14,243 bases of DNA from SZUA-430 sp040381215. GTDB lineage: Bacteria > Pseudomonadota > Alphaproteobacteria > Micropepsales > Micropepsaceae. Below are positions 1-7,781 of this stretch, in pieces. Location of the stretch: positions 1-14,243 of the forward strand of contig JBEIHO010000074.1 of the NCBI GenBank assembly GCA_040381215.1. Direction: 5' to 3'. The stretch's first letter is position 1, and every line of letters begins with the position of its first letter. The position numbers were made by a program, and so were the translations under genes. Under the pieces are notes generated by a model that was not told the DNA's origin, did no database searches, and saw only the letters and a program-made list of their open reading frames with translations.

Positions 1-1
1 C

Positions 2-523
2 AGCCTCGTGCGGACGGACGTGGAGCCGATTTCCGCTGCAGAGGAGCGCGCGGCGGCGCGCTCTTTCGTCTGCGTCACCATGTGGTTGATCCTGCCCTTC
101 CTCCTGCGGCGCACCGGTCTTGAGGCGTTTGCGGCCACCTGCGAGAGGGAGCGTGACTTCTGCAGGCCCGGTTTCGCGGCGCGGGGGCTCGATTTGATCG
201 ACTTCAATTACTCCGGCCGTCAGGCAGCCGGGTGCGCTTTCAGCCTTCGGTTCAGCGCCCGCGCGGCATCCGATGCCGCTGAGAAATGCAGACTGCTGGC
301 CAATCACCCCGAGATGGACCAGGTAGCCGAGGCTGGCTCTGAGTGCGCCACCGCGCTGTCTTGCGCGGGCATTGGTGGCGTCGATCCTGGTGAAACGATT
401 GCCGAATCTGAAGAGGAGGCCTGGATGTGGGATGTCGCCAAGCGGGCGATTGCCTTGGCCGCAGCGGCGGCACGCGGCGCGCCTCTCACTTTCACATCCG
501 TCGTCGGGCGATCCGCAGGCTGA
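2..523 (+). CDS. Hypothetical protein, tandem paralog 1 (5' end cut by window)
   Basis: I do not recognise this family. The frame is open to the left window edge. A GTG at 8 could serve as a start, but the gene at 715-1461 is clearly homologous and has about 80 extra N-terminal residues, so this is most likely the C-terminal part of a longer protein. Shared positions include an EER-AAARSF / EAERTAARYF segment, a hydrophobic helix containing W and P (FVCVTMWLILPFLL here), LRR-G-EA-AA-CE, an AEAGSECATAL / IKAGSWCADAL block, and the same ending (LTF....GRS). The protein is rich in Ala and Cys and probably mostly helical. I see no signal peptide in the visible part. The single hydrophobic stretch could be a membrane segment or a buried helix. 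No function can be assigned. Confidence 0.6.
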   Translation, partial: SLVRTDVEPISAAEERAAARSFVCVTMWLILPFLLRRTGLEAFAATCERERDFCRPGFAARGLDLIDFNYSGRQAAGCAFSLRFSARAASDAAEKCRLLANHPEMDQVAEAGSECATALSCAGIGGVDPGETIAESEEEAWMWDVAKRAIALAAAAARGAPLTFTSVVGRSAG

Positions 524-703
524 CGGGCCCACCCCAGGCGCATGCCTGTCGATCATACCAGCCAGAGCGTCTCGATGCCCCACGGATCGCCTGCCGCACG
601 CCGCAGGTGCGCGACACAGCCCTCCGGATGCGCGTTCCGGCCCCTTTAGGTCAACCCGCGCGACAGGGGCTTGTCCGTGGAAGCTGAATTGTCTCGTCAA
701 GCC

Positions 704-710
704 AAGGAGG
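704..710 (+). promoter_or_regulatory. Strong ribosome binding site for the gene at 715
   Basis: AAGGAGG lies 4 nt before the ATG at 715. It is a near-perfect Shine-Dalgarno sequence. It fixes the start of the second paralog and supports the + strand reading over the long antisense frame covering the same DNA. Confidence 0.7.
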
Positions 711-714
711 TCCC

Positions 715-1461
715 ATGGCGATCCTGCCCGTTACGCAGCCCCTTCCGAGCCCCGAAGTCGATCCCGATATCGCTGTCTTTCCTGTCCCGGCGCGTTCTGA
801 AGCATCCCGGGCCGCCTGGAAGAGGGTCGTGTTCCATCGATCTTTTGCCGGAAACCGGACGATTTGTGGCTTTGCCGTAAAGATCCGGGGACTCTGGAGT
901 GTCCTGCCCACGCCCACCCGCCAAGCCATCGCTGCGGAACTCAGCGACAATCATCATCGGGCGCCGATCTGCGAGGAAGCCGAGCGCACTGCAGCGCGAT
1001 ACTTTGCCCAGCTGGCCACCTGGGTGATCGCCCCCATCACCCTGCGCCACATCGGCCGTGAAGCCCTGGCGGCAGACTGCGAGAACGAGGACGCGTTCAG
1101 CCTTGGAAAGGCCGCGTCCTTCGCCCATTGCACAATTGGGATGGACAGGAGCCTGGATGAGGAACTGGAGGGACAGATTCCGGCCCGCAGCTGCGCCTAT
1201 TCGGCCTGCAGCTATGCCGCGAGTTGCGCCCACTACGGGCAATCCCCCGACATCAAACTTGTCATTAAAGCCGGAAGTTGGTGCGCAGATGCGCTGATCG
1301 CCGCCACGACCTACAATCTGATCACGGATCCGGACGGAAAGCCGTTTCCGGAGGCTGCATGGCTTTGCGCCTTTGCAGAGGCGAGCATAAACGCGGCGAC
1401 GCGGTTTGGCCGCACGGACGGGCTGACATTCGAGACGTTCACCGGACGCTCCCGGCGCTGA
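715..1461 (+). CDS. Hypothetical protein, tandem paralog 2
   Basis: A 248-residue protein of no family I recognise, homologous over its C-terminal two thirds (about residues 84-248) to the partial protein upstream. The ATG is set by a strong AAGGAGG. Residues 1-80 have no counterpart in the visible part of paralog 1. A hydrophobic stretch lies near residues 98-110 (FAQLATWVIAPITL). There are nine cysteines (51, 86, 122, 139, 160, 165, 171, 190, 218), three of them clustered at 160-171 (SCAYSACSYAASC) and one in the conserved AGS-C-AL block. They could be structural or bind metal, but no standard zinc-site spacing is evident. The C-terminus ends LTFETFTGRS, as in paralog 1. The two genes probably arose by tandem duplication. 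Their relation to the CRISPR locus is unknown. Confidence 0.75.
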   Translation: MAILPVTQPLPSPEVDPDIAVFPVPARSEASRAAWKRVVFHRSFAGNRTICGFAVKIRGLWSVLPTPTRQAIAAELSDNHHRAPICEEAERTAARYFAQLATWVIAPITLRHIGREALAADCENEDAFSLGKAASFAHCTIGMDRSLDEELEGQIPARSCAYSACSYAASCAHYGQSPDIKLVIKAGSWCADALIAATTYNLITDPDGKPFPEAAWLCAFAEASINAATRFGRTDGLTFETFTGRSRR

Positions 1462-1663
1462 TGCTCTCGCTGCTGGGGGCCTGCGACGGGAACCGTGCCG
1501 CACTGTGGCGACCGCATGATCCGGCAGCAGGGCGCGCCTGGGCGCATTGGCGTCGAGCGATCTGCAGCACCGCATGAGTCCGCGGTCTCAGGGGATGCTC
1601 AGGCCCCGGGGTCCATGACCTGCGCCTGGACGCCAGTCGCTGCGAAAACCCATTCGCCGGGCG

Positions 1664-2242
1664 ATGCCGGCAAGCGGGGCGAAGGTTTCAGCGAAGGTCC
1701 TGCGCAGAAAATCTGGATTGGCGAGTTCCGGCGTCGCGGTGCTGCAGGCGCCGTCGGGCATTGGTCTTGACCGGACCGATGCGGCGCTGCTGCGGGCGCA
1801 GCAGTCGAATGCAGGCCTCCCGGCGCGGGTTCTGGCCGAGGCGGTCGGATTGTCGCCCAACGCTGTCCTGGAGCGCGTGCGCCGGCTTGTGCGCAGCGGG
1901 GCGTTGCTGCGTCGGGTGGGCGAGATTGACGAGGGGATGTTTGCGGCGTGGCCGACATTCCTGGTGTTCGTGACCCTGACGCCGGCGGGCCGACGGTCGC
2001 GGGCGCTGCTTGATCAGGCGATCCGGGATGCGCCGGAAATCATGGACGCGACGGAGATGCCGGGGGATGAGGACCTTGTGCTCAGGGTGGCGGTCCCGAC
2101 GGCGGCGCATTGGATGGGTGTGCAGCGCCGGCTGGATCCGGGCGGGCGCCTGATCGATCAGGTGCGTCTTCGCCTGATGGGCGGAGCGATCAAGCGTGGC
2201 GGGCCGCATCCCCTGCTGATCGCGGCGAGTTCAAACGGGTAG
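1664..2242 (+). CDS. Lrp/AsnC family transcriptional regulator
   Basis: This resembles the leucine-responsive/AsnC regulators, which are DNA-binding proteins that form dimers or octamers and sense amino acids or other small ligands. The N-terminal winged helix-turn-helix starts at LDRTDAALL (residues 35-43), with the recognition helix in VGLSPNAVLERVRRL (61-75), close to the family pattern VGLSxxxVxxRVxRLE. A RAM-type ligand/oligomerisation domain follows (about 95-175; FLVFVTLTPAG, then DEDLVLRVAV). From the first ATG it has 192 residues, against about 150-165 usual for the family. The first 25-30 residues look non-conserved, so the true start may be GTG at 1739 or TTG at 1718. It is preceded by a 202-nt gap with nothing I can name. 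The domain assignment is good, but ligand and targets cannot be read. It may be an ordinary chromosomal gene flanking the island. Confidence 0.8.
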   Translation: MPASGAKVSAKVLRRKSGLASSGVAVLQAPSGIGLDRTDAALLRAQQSNAGLPARVLAEAVGLSPNAVLERVRRLVRSGALLRRVGEIDEGMFAAWPTFLVFVTLTPAGRRSRALLDQAIRDAPEIMDATEMPGDEDLVLRVAVPTAAHWMGVQRRLDPGGRLIDQVRLRLMGGAIKRGGPHPLLIAASSNG

Positions 2243-2290
2243 CCAACAAGCGCCCTTGGACCTCGCGCTCAACTGTATAGTGCATGTAAA

Positions 2291-2319
2291 TTGACTCGCG
2301 ACCCTTGGGTCGGTCACAT
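2291..2319 (+). promoter_or_regulatory. Possible promoter with inverted-repeat operator for the three-gene unit
   Basis: A TTGACT -35-like hexamer (2291-2296) is followed after 17 nt by TCACAT, a poor -10 (3 of 6 matches). Between them lies the inverted repeat CGACCC-TT-GGGTCG (2299-2312), with outlying TGAC (2292-2295) and GTCA (2313-2316). A palindrome between the -35 and -10 elements, about 30 nt before the first gene of the unit, is where a repressor would bind. In a partition locus such a repeat could instead be an operator or centromere bound by the ParA partner. The inverted repeat is directly visible; its role is inferred. Confidence 0.35.
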
Positions 2320-2342
2320 TTGGTGGTCGGCCGGGGGCGCGG

Positions 2343-3092
2343 GTGAGCGATATCGAAGCATCGATCCTTGAGGAGTTGGCTGTGGAAAGCCCGATCCTGC
2401 AGGATGACCTGCACGTGCGGGCTGCACGCAGGCTCGGCTCGCCGATTTGCGACCGACACTTCGCTGATGCTCTTGCCAGCCTGGTCGCCAAGCGAGACGT
2501 AACCCGTGACGCCAGGAAGGTCAGGCGATCCGAACCGGATTTCCCGGAACGGGTGCTGGAGGATCCCATCCAGACTTGGCTCTTCGGGGACGCCGCGTTC
2601 GCCCAACTGCGTCTGTCGCAGGAGCATGCGGTTGTCCAGAGGACAACCGTCGGCGGCCGGCAGGGTTCGGGATTGTGGTCGCGACCGGACTTCACGATCG
2701 CGACAATTCGCCAGCGCAAGTATGATCCGCTGCGACATCTTGATGTGCTTGCCTTTGAGCTCAAGAATCTCGCCGGAGCATCCTTGCTCTCGGTTCATGA
2801 GGCTTTAGCGCATTCGCGGTTCGCCCACTACGCCTATCTCATCTGCCCCCGGTCGCTGGTCCACCCGGAATATCTTGGCGACATCCAGCAGAACTGTGTC
2901 GCCCATGGCGTGGGCTTGATTTCGTTTTCGATGGGGATTGGAGAGCATCAAGCCCCCAGGGTGAGCGATGTCCGAATTGAGGTGTCTGCGGCCCGAAAGG
3001 CGCCCGACCCGGATCTCGTCGACCGCTACATCGAGGACCGGATGACCCCTGAGAACGCCGCCCGGCTTCAGCGGATCGCACAGGGCATATAG
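2343..3092 (+). CDS. Hypothetical protein with PD-(D/E)XK-like nuclease core
   Basis: A 249-residue protein starting with GTG; I see no strong ribosome binding site. Residues 1-55 read as a helical, possibly winged-helix segment (ASILEELAVESPILQDDL, then an ADALASLVAKRDV helix). Residues 113-141 look like the core of a PD-(D/E)XK nuclease fold: SRPDF with D116, then after about 20 residues FELKN with E139 and K141. A helix follows with HEALAHSRFAHYAYL (152-166), in the place where a QxxxY or similar motif stands in RecB-like and Mrr-like relatives. The stop codon directly abuts the ATG of the ParA-like gene, so the two are almost certainly co-transcribed. The nuclease call rests on motif spacing only; it could be a catalytically dead or non-nuclease member of the fold. 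The specific family is not recognised. Confidence 0.7.
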   Translation: MSDIEASILEELAVESPILQDDLHVRAARRLGSPICDRHFADALASLVAKRDVTRDARKVRRSEPDFPERVLEDPIQTWLFGDAAFAQLRLSQEHAVVQRTTVGGRQGSGLWSRPDFTIATIRQRKYDPLRHLDVLAFELKNLAGASLLSVHEALAHSRFAHYAYLICPRSLVHPEYLGDIQQNCVAHGVGLISFSMGIGEHQAPRVSDVRIEVSAARKAPDPDLVDRYIEDRMTPENAARLQRIAQGI

Positions 3093-3971
3093 ATGGGCAA
3101 GATCGTCTGCATTGCGAACCGGAAGGGCGGCGTCGGTAAGACGACGCTTTCCATTGGACTGGCTGAAGCCCTTGTGAGCCAACACAAGAAGAATGTCCTG
3201 ATCGTTGATCTTGACCCGCAGGCAAGCGCCACTGAGGTTCTCCTCAGCGACGAGCACTACACGGATGTTCTGGCGCGCGGGGCGACCCTCCCGGGTTACA
3301 TTACCCAATCTCTGCAGGGCGTTCCGCCAGCTGCATCGGCGTATGTCTGCCAGATGCGTCACAGTCTCCGCGACCGCGGCAGCGTCAATCTGGCGCTCTA
3401 CCCCAACTCGCCTGAATTGTGGGATGTCGAGTGGCAGGCCCTGCGCGATGGATCAGAGCACGCGGTCAGGGCCGCCTACAGGACATTCCTGGGCAGCGTG
3501 CAGGATGGGTTCGACGTGGTCATCATTGACTGCCCGCCTGGCCGCACCCTTGGGCTGGAAGTATCCATCAGCATGGCGGACCTGGCGCTGTGCCCGGTGG
3601 TGCCGCAGCACCTTGCGGTGTGGGGAATGGACCGAATGCGCGATTACATGGCGGAGCTGCAGAAGACGCAGCCGGTTCCCCGGTGGCGGTTCATCGTCAC
3701 GATGCGAAACGATGCAACAACGATTGGCCGCAGTCAGCTGGAAGACATTACCAAGAGATTTCGCGATGACATGCTGAGCGAGGGGACGCTACTCGGTGAC
3801 GATCGTATTCTGTCTCTTCAGAACCGGCAGAGCATCCCTCAGCGGATTGCTCTGTTTCGGGATGAGCCGGACCGAATCCAGTCCCTTGAACAATTTTACG
3901 GACCCGAGATTGCGAGGGAACTCAGCAAGATCGCGAAGCAGACCCTGAAGGAGCTTGCGCTTAATGGCTAA
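3093..3971 (+). CDS. ParA/Soj-like deviant Walker A ATPase
   Basis: A 292-residue cytoplasmic P-loop ATPase of the ParA/MinD (SIMIBI) class. The deviant Walker A motif KGGVGKTT is at residues 11-18, with the signature Lys (K11) and P-loop Lys (K16). Switch I follows as DLDPQASAT (39-47), then the Walker B region VVIIDCPPG (142-150). Such ATPases dimerise on ATP and bind DNA or another surface; in partition loci they move a ParB-DNA complex. The ATG follows the upstream stop without a gap, and the C-terminus overlaps the next start by 8 nt. No ParB with a ParB/Sulfiredoxin-type motif follows, unlike a classic parAB pair. Its partners appear to be a nuclease-like protein and a small helical protein. 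Function could be plasmid or element partition, or ATP-controlled defence. Confidence 0.9.
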   Translation: MGKIVCIANRKGGVGKTTLSIGLAEALVSQHKKNVLIVDLDPQASATEVLLSDEHYTDVLARGATLPGYITQSLQGVPPAASAYVCQMRHSLRDRGSVNLALYPNSPELWDVEWQALRDGSEHAVRAAYRTFLGSVQDGFDVVIIDCPPGRTLGLEVSISMADLALCPVVPQHLAVWGMDRMRDYMAELQKTQPVPRWRFIVTMRNDATTIGRSQLEDITKRFRDDMLSEGTLLGDDRILSLQNRQSIPQRIALFRDEPDRIQSLEQFYGPEIARELSKIAKQTLKELALNG

Positions 3972-4545
3972 TCCACTGAGCATCTTGAATGCACTTGCGG
4001 CCGCCAGGGTCGAGCCTTCCGCGACAGAACAGACAAAGCTGACAAAGGCACTCGAGAAGGCCCTGCAGGAACTGCTCCCGAAGGTTTCCCTTGCATCGGC
4101 GAGACGGGTTGACCGCGCCATGCTCTCGGAGATTGAGGACTTTCTGGCTGTTCAGGCTGGACGGAAACCTCTTACGGCCATTGCAAAGGCCTGGGACCCC
4201 AAGGCCGCGCCGCTGGCGGACCTGACCGACGCCGAGGTCGCCAGACTCTTGATCGAGCTTGTTTCCGGAAAGCGGGAGCCATACGCACCGACCCAACACA
4301 GTTTGCCGGCAGCGCGCGCACTCCCCCCTGGCGAGAGAGCGGCGCTCTCCAGGAGCCTGTCCATGCTTGCGCCGACGAAGGATCTCGGCGCTCTGCTGAA
4401 ACGCTGGGACAAACATTGGTCGACAACCGGGCTTGACCGCGCTGCGCTTCTATCGCGCCTGCACGCACTGCTTGATGGGACAGAGGAGCCCAAGCCTGCT
4501 CAGCCGAAGTCCATCAGCACGCGGAGGCGGGAAGGCGCTGGATAG
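3964..4545 (+). CDS. Hypothetical small helical protein, third gene of the ParA unit
   Basis: A 193-residue protein of no family I recognise. ATG 3964 is preferred over the in-frame TTG at 3955 because AAGGAG (3948-3953) sits 10 nt before it. It overlaps the last 8 nt of the ParA-like gene, indicating translational coupling. The sequence is almost all predicted helix: charged amphipathic stretches near the N-terminus (TKLTKALEKALQELL), then SASARRVDRAML-like and ALLKRWDKHW-like segments, and a Pro/Lys/Arg-rich basic tail (KPAQPKSISTRRREGAG) that could touch nucleic acid. I see no ParB, HTH, transmembrane or signal motif. By position it could be an adaptor or DNA-binding partner of the ATPase, comparable in place to the small second gene of a partition operon. 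That is inference from order only. Confidence 0.75.
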   Translation: MANPLSILNALAAARVEPSATEQTKLTKALEKALQELLPKVSLASARRVDRAMLSEIEDFLAVQAGRKPLTAIAKAWDPKAAPLADLTDAEVARLLIELVSGKREPYAPTQHSLPAARALPPGERAALSRSLSMLAPTKDLGALLKRWDKHWSTTGLDRAALLSRLHALLDGTEEPKPAQPKSISTRRREGAG

Positions 4546-4716
4546 GCGCTTTGGTCCGCTCGCGTTAGTCCAGGGCGGCGATTGGAGCAAGGTTCCACCG
4601 TGGCTCCGATCGACGGATCGGATTAGGCTTGCCCCTACCATCTGGAGCACCAAACTCGGCTTCCGCCCTGCGAGGACGCTTTGACTTTCTACCCTTCGGT
4701 TTCTTGTGAGTGATTT

Positions 4717-7383
4717 ATGACTGCATGGGGAAAGCGCGGGAAAGGAACCCCAACGGGCGCTCCGGAGCTATCCTTGCTTGGTCACTGCGCCGACGTGGCT
4801 TCTGTCGTTGAAGCGCTGTTGCGACTGAAGACCTACTCAGCCCGATTGGAGCGCCTTGCCTGCCGACCTCTTGAAGCTGCTGACATCAGCCGGCTGTGCT
4901 GCTTCGCGCTTTGGCACGATTTGGGAAAAGCAAATTTCGGCTTCTGGAGCCAGCGTTTTGGGGAAGAGGGCGGTGCAGCCCGCCGTCGCAGTGCGGGCCT
5001 GCAACCTTCAGACCGGGGTCACACCGCCATCGTTGCGACCCTGCTCCGACATGATGTCACCCGGGTCCGCTTTTGCGAGGTCTTTCCCCTCGAGGAAGTC
5101 TGCACGTGGGGCCCCTCGCTTGATCTCTTGTGGGCTGCAGTATCGCACCACGGTTCGCCACTGAGCGCCGGCTTCGCCGGAGGCATGGTCGGCATCGACG
5201 AACGGATGGGCCACTTGAAGGCCGCATGGACCGCACGTGATGGTTACAATCCCATGGCTGAGATCGCCGCTCTGGCCGCAGCGGCGCGCCAATGGTTCCC
5301 AGAAGCATTCAGAGCGGATGCGCCGACCTTGCCTGGCGATCCGGCATTCACACATGCCTTCGCGGGGATCGTGAGCCTGGCGGACTGGATAGCCTCTAAC
5401 CCTGATCCGGATTTCTTCCCCTATCTCGGTGACGGCGGTCCGGACCGAATGACCTTCGCCCGCCCACGCGCGCGGGACGTATTGGCGCGAATGCGGATCG
5501 ATGTGGAGGCCCCTCGCGCAAGGCTCCGGGAGCGGATGCCTGACTTCGCCGAGGCACTCGGCTTTGCCCCACGTGAAGCACAGGCTGTCATGGGGCGCAA
5601 AGATCTTGGGCAAATCGTTGTACTCGAGAGCGAAACCGGTTCCGGAAAGACGGAAGCGGCGCTGTGGCGCTTTGCAACCCTGTTTGCTGCGGGAGAGGTA
5701 GACAGCCTAGCCTTTCTGCTGCCGACACGTGTTGCAGCAACTGCGATGGTTGCCCGCATAAATAGGTTTCTCACGAAACTGTTTGGTTGCGATCCGGCCC
5801 CGCTCAACTGCGTGCTCGGCGTACCTGGTTACGCTTACGCGGACGGCACACACGCACTTGAGCGACTTGCCGGATTTGAAACCCTTTGGCCCGACACCGA
5901 AGATGACGACGCCGCCCATCGGCGCTGGGCGGCGGAGCATCCAAAGCGTTTCCTGGCCGCTTCTGTGATGGTGGGCACAGTTGATCAGGCGCTCCTTGGG
6001 TCTCTGCGCGTGCGGCACGCGCATTTGCGCGGTGCGGCACTCCTCCGGTCACTTCTCGTTGTCGATGAGGTGCATGCATCCGATGCTTACATGACTGGCC
6101 TGTTGCAGGAGGTGCTCACACGACAGGTTAGGGCTGGTGGTCATGCGCTGCTGCTCTCGGCGACCTTGGGTGGGGCGACACGGAATGCGCTCCTGGCCTC
6201 TGGACTGCAGCCGGTACGGCGTAATCGCCTCGCTGCCACAGTTCCGCAGGATCGTCACCCCCGGGATGATGCCTATCCCGCGGTCAGCGACGTGTCAGGC
6301 ATGCGGGTGGCGCCGCCCCGAGGTCCTGACAAGCAAATCGCCTTTCAGATATCCGACCATATCGCAGATCCCGAGGCGATCGCAGCGATGGCCGCTGGCG
6401 CCGCACGCGGGGGAGCCAGAGTCCTGATCGTGCGCAATACTGTGGGCCAAGCTATCCAGGTGCAGCAATCGCTCGAGATTGCCCTGGCGGACGCACCAAA
6501 CCTGTTATTCACAGTAGGCAGTTCAGTGGCCATGCATCATGGCAGATACGCTGCTGAAGATCGCAAGGTTCTTGATCTGGCTGTCGAGGGAGCATTGGGG
6601 AAGAGTGCGCAGCGTCCTCATGGATTGGTGGTTGTCGGGACCCAGACGCTGGAACAGAGCCTCGATATTGACGCCGATTTCCTGATCACCGATGTGGCGC
6701 CGGCGGATGTTCTGTTGCAGCGCTTTGGCCGCCTGCACCGACACCGTGATCGCCCCCGCCCGTTTGGGTTTGACACGCCCCGCGCCATCATTCTGGCACC
6801 CGCAGATGGCTTATCCCCGTTTCTTACGGCATCACGCGGCAAACCAAGCTTTGGGTTTGGCACTACCTACCTGAACCTGCCTTCCGTCCAGGCAACTCTG
6901 CTGGAACTGACGAAGAGAACGATTATCCAGGTGCCAACGGATTGCCGCGAACTTGTTGAATCGACTGTAGACTTTGAGTACTTGTCGGCACGTTGCAGAG
7001 AATGGGGCGGTCCGTGGCATAACGCAATGCAAGCCGTTTACGGACGAACAAATGCAGAGATGACCGAGGCGCATCATGCGCGGCTCGACTGGACCGTTCC
7101 ATGGGATCACCAACCACCCTTCCCGCGTCGCAGTGAGGAGGATCTCCGAACCCGTCTTGGCCTCAATGATCGCCTCGTTGCCTTGCCCTACCCCTGGACG
7201 TCTCCTTTTGGCGCACCGCTGACGCAGATCAAGGTTCCGGGCTGGATGTTGCGGGGGACCGATCTAGCTGGCACGGGCGAGGACGCGCCAGCCGAGGTCG
7301 TTGACCAAGTCAACTCTGGGCTCGTGTTCCGTTGGGCTGGCGCCGTATTTCGCTACGGCCGGGTTGGCCTTGAGCGGATCTGA
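4717..7383 (+). CDS. cas3: Type I-E CRISPR-associated nuclease/helicase Cas3
   Basis: Cas3 is recruited to DNA bound by Cascade, nicks the displaced strand with its HD domain, and degrades it processively while unwinding with its SF2 helicase. This protein has 888 residues, normal for a fused I-E Cas3. HD-domain residues: H23 (LGHCADV), H67-D68 (WHDLGK, 66-71), H102 (RGHTAI) and H144-H145 (SHHG). Helicase motifs: Walker A ETGSGKT (306-312), DEVH box (450-453), SAT motif III (481-483) and motif VI QRFGRLHRH (668-676), followed by the usual C-terminal domain. All visible catalytic residues are intact. The gene stands alone, 171 nt after the ParA unit and 398 nt before cas8e, as in several I-E loci where cas3 has its own promoter. 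The ribosome binding site is weak (GTGAG, 6 nt before ATG). Confidence 0.97.
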   Translation: MTAWGKRGKGTPTGAPELSLLGHCADVASVVEALLRLKTYSARLERLACRPLEAADISRLCCFALWHDLGKANFGFWSQRFGEEGGAARRRSAGLQPSDRGHTAIVATLLRHDVTRVRFCEVFPLEEVCTWGPSLDLLWAAVSHHGSPLSAGFAGGMVGIDERMGHLKAAWTARDGYNPMAEIAALAAAARQWFPEAFRADAPTLPGDPAFTHAFAGIVSLADWIASNPDPDFFPYLGDGGPDRMTFARPRARDVLARMRIDVEAPRARLRERMPDFAEALGFAPREAQAVMGRKDLGQIVVLESETGSGKTEAALWRFATLFAAGEVDSLAFLLPTRVAATAMVARINRFLTKLFGCDPAPLNCVLGVPGYAYADGTHALERLAGFETLWPDTEDDDAAHRRWAAEHPKRFLAASVMVGTVDQALLGSLRVRHAHLRGAALLRSLLVVDEVHASDAYMTGLLQEVLTRQVRAGGHALLLSATLGGATRNALLASGLQPVRRNRLAATVPQDRHPRDDAYPAVSDVSGMRVAPPRGPDKQIAFQISDHIADPEAIAAMAAGAARGGARVLIVRNTVGQAIQVQQSLEIALADAPNLLFTVGSSVAMHHGRYAAEDRKVLDLAVEGALGKSAQRPHGLVVVGTQTLEQSLDIDADFLITDVAPADVLLQRFGRLHRHRDRPRPFGFDTPRAIILAPADGLSPFLTASRGKPSFGFGTTYLNLPSVQATLLELTKRTIIQVPTDCRELVESTVDFEYLSARCREWGGPWHNAMQAVYGRTNAEMTEAHHARLDWTVPWDHQPPFPRRSEEDLRTRLGLNDRLVALPYPWTSPFGAPLTQIKVPGWMLRGTDLAGTGEDAPAEVVDQVNSGLVFRWAGAVFRYGRVGLERI

Positions 7384-7781
7384 AAACTCCCTCAGATTGC
7401 CGGGGTTATCGTAGCCTATTGACTGAAGCGACAGCCGCGGGTTGAATTGAAAGCGATGACTGCCGTAGATTGATCCGGGAGTGTTGAGTTTTCACCGTTA
7501 GATAGTTTTTTGCCCAGGCCCGCGGCGCCAAGAGCAGGGTTCAACGGGGTTTTTCCATCCACGCAGCCTTCGGTCTGGGTAGGTCACTTTATTGCAGCGT
7601 TCAGAGCTACAGGATCCTACGGTCGTCTCAAGGGCGCTCCACAGATTAGGGTCTGCGGCGGGCGCCATTGTCGCCGGGGTCCTTCGACAGAAGCCCGGAC
7701 ATTAACATCTTCGCAAGGACCGTCAGAGGCGGGGATCTTTTTGATGACGGCAAGAGAGCCAAACAAGGTTTCAAAGACAGC
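7384..7781. other. 398-nt gene-free gap between cas3 and cas8e
   Basis: I find no gene with recognisable homology here. The gap contains a possible promoter near its left end (7419-7447) and a possible 13-codon ORF whose stop overlaps the cas8e start (7744-7785). It also holds a T-run (7506-7512) with no preceding hairpin good enough to call a terminator. E. coli has a similarly long cas3-casA gap carrying the Cascade promoter and its repressor sites, so a regulatory role is reasonable. That is analogy only; the sequences are not similar by eye. Confidence 0.5.
7419..7447 (+). promoter_or_regulatory. Possible promoter for the cas8e-cas2 operon
   Basis: TTGACT (7419-7424, 5 of 6 matches to -35) is followed after 17 nt by TTGAAT (7442-7447, 4 of 6 matches to -10). 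Transcription would begin near 7454 and leave a 5' leader of about 330 nt before cas8e. It lies in the only large gap of the cas region, where a Cascade promoter is expected. It is a single hexamer pair found by eye, so the support is modest. Confidence 0.35.

Noticed and set aside
535..548. Hairpin CAGGC-GCAT-GCCTG after the first tandem gene as a terminator
   Set aside because: The stem is only 5 bp and no T-tract follows.
697..1575. A 292-codon open frame on the - strand opposite the second tandem paralog
   Set aside because: Its product is Arg/Pro/Gly-rich, as expected of a GC-rich antisense frame; the + strand gene has a strong AAGGAGG and a homologous neighbour.
1688..2798. Several long - strand frames opposite the Lrp-like and nuclease-like genes
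   Set aside because: Their products are low-complexity Arg/Pro-rich sequences without motifs, while the + strand frames carry recognisable HTH/RAM and PD-(D/E)XK-like patterns.
2343..4545. Reading the ParA unit as a classical parAB partition locus
   Set aside because: No ParB motif or HTH typical of ParB is visible in the third protein, and a nuclease-like first gene is not part of the classical arrangement; kept only as an alternative.
4681..4709. TTGACT upstream of cas3 as a promoter -35
   Set aside because: At 16-18 nt spacing no sequence resembling a -10 follows (TTGTGA matches only one position), and TTGACT also occurs inside coding regions of this window (in the ParA-like gene and cse2).
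7382..7493. Inverted 8-mers GAAAACTC (7382-7389) and GAGTTTTC (7486-7493) after cas3
   Set aside because: An 8-bp match about 100 nt apart is expected by chance in a region this size, and it forms no compact hairpin with a T-run.
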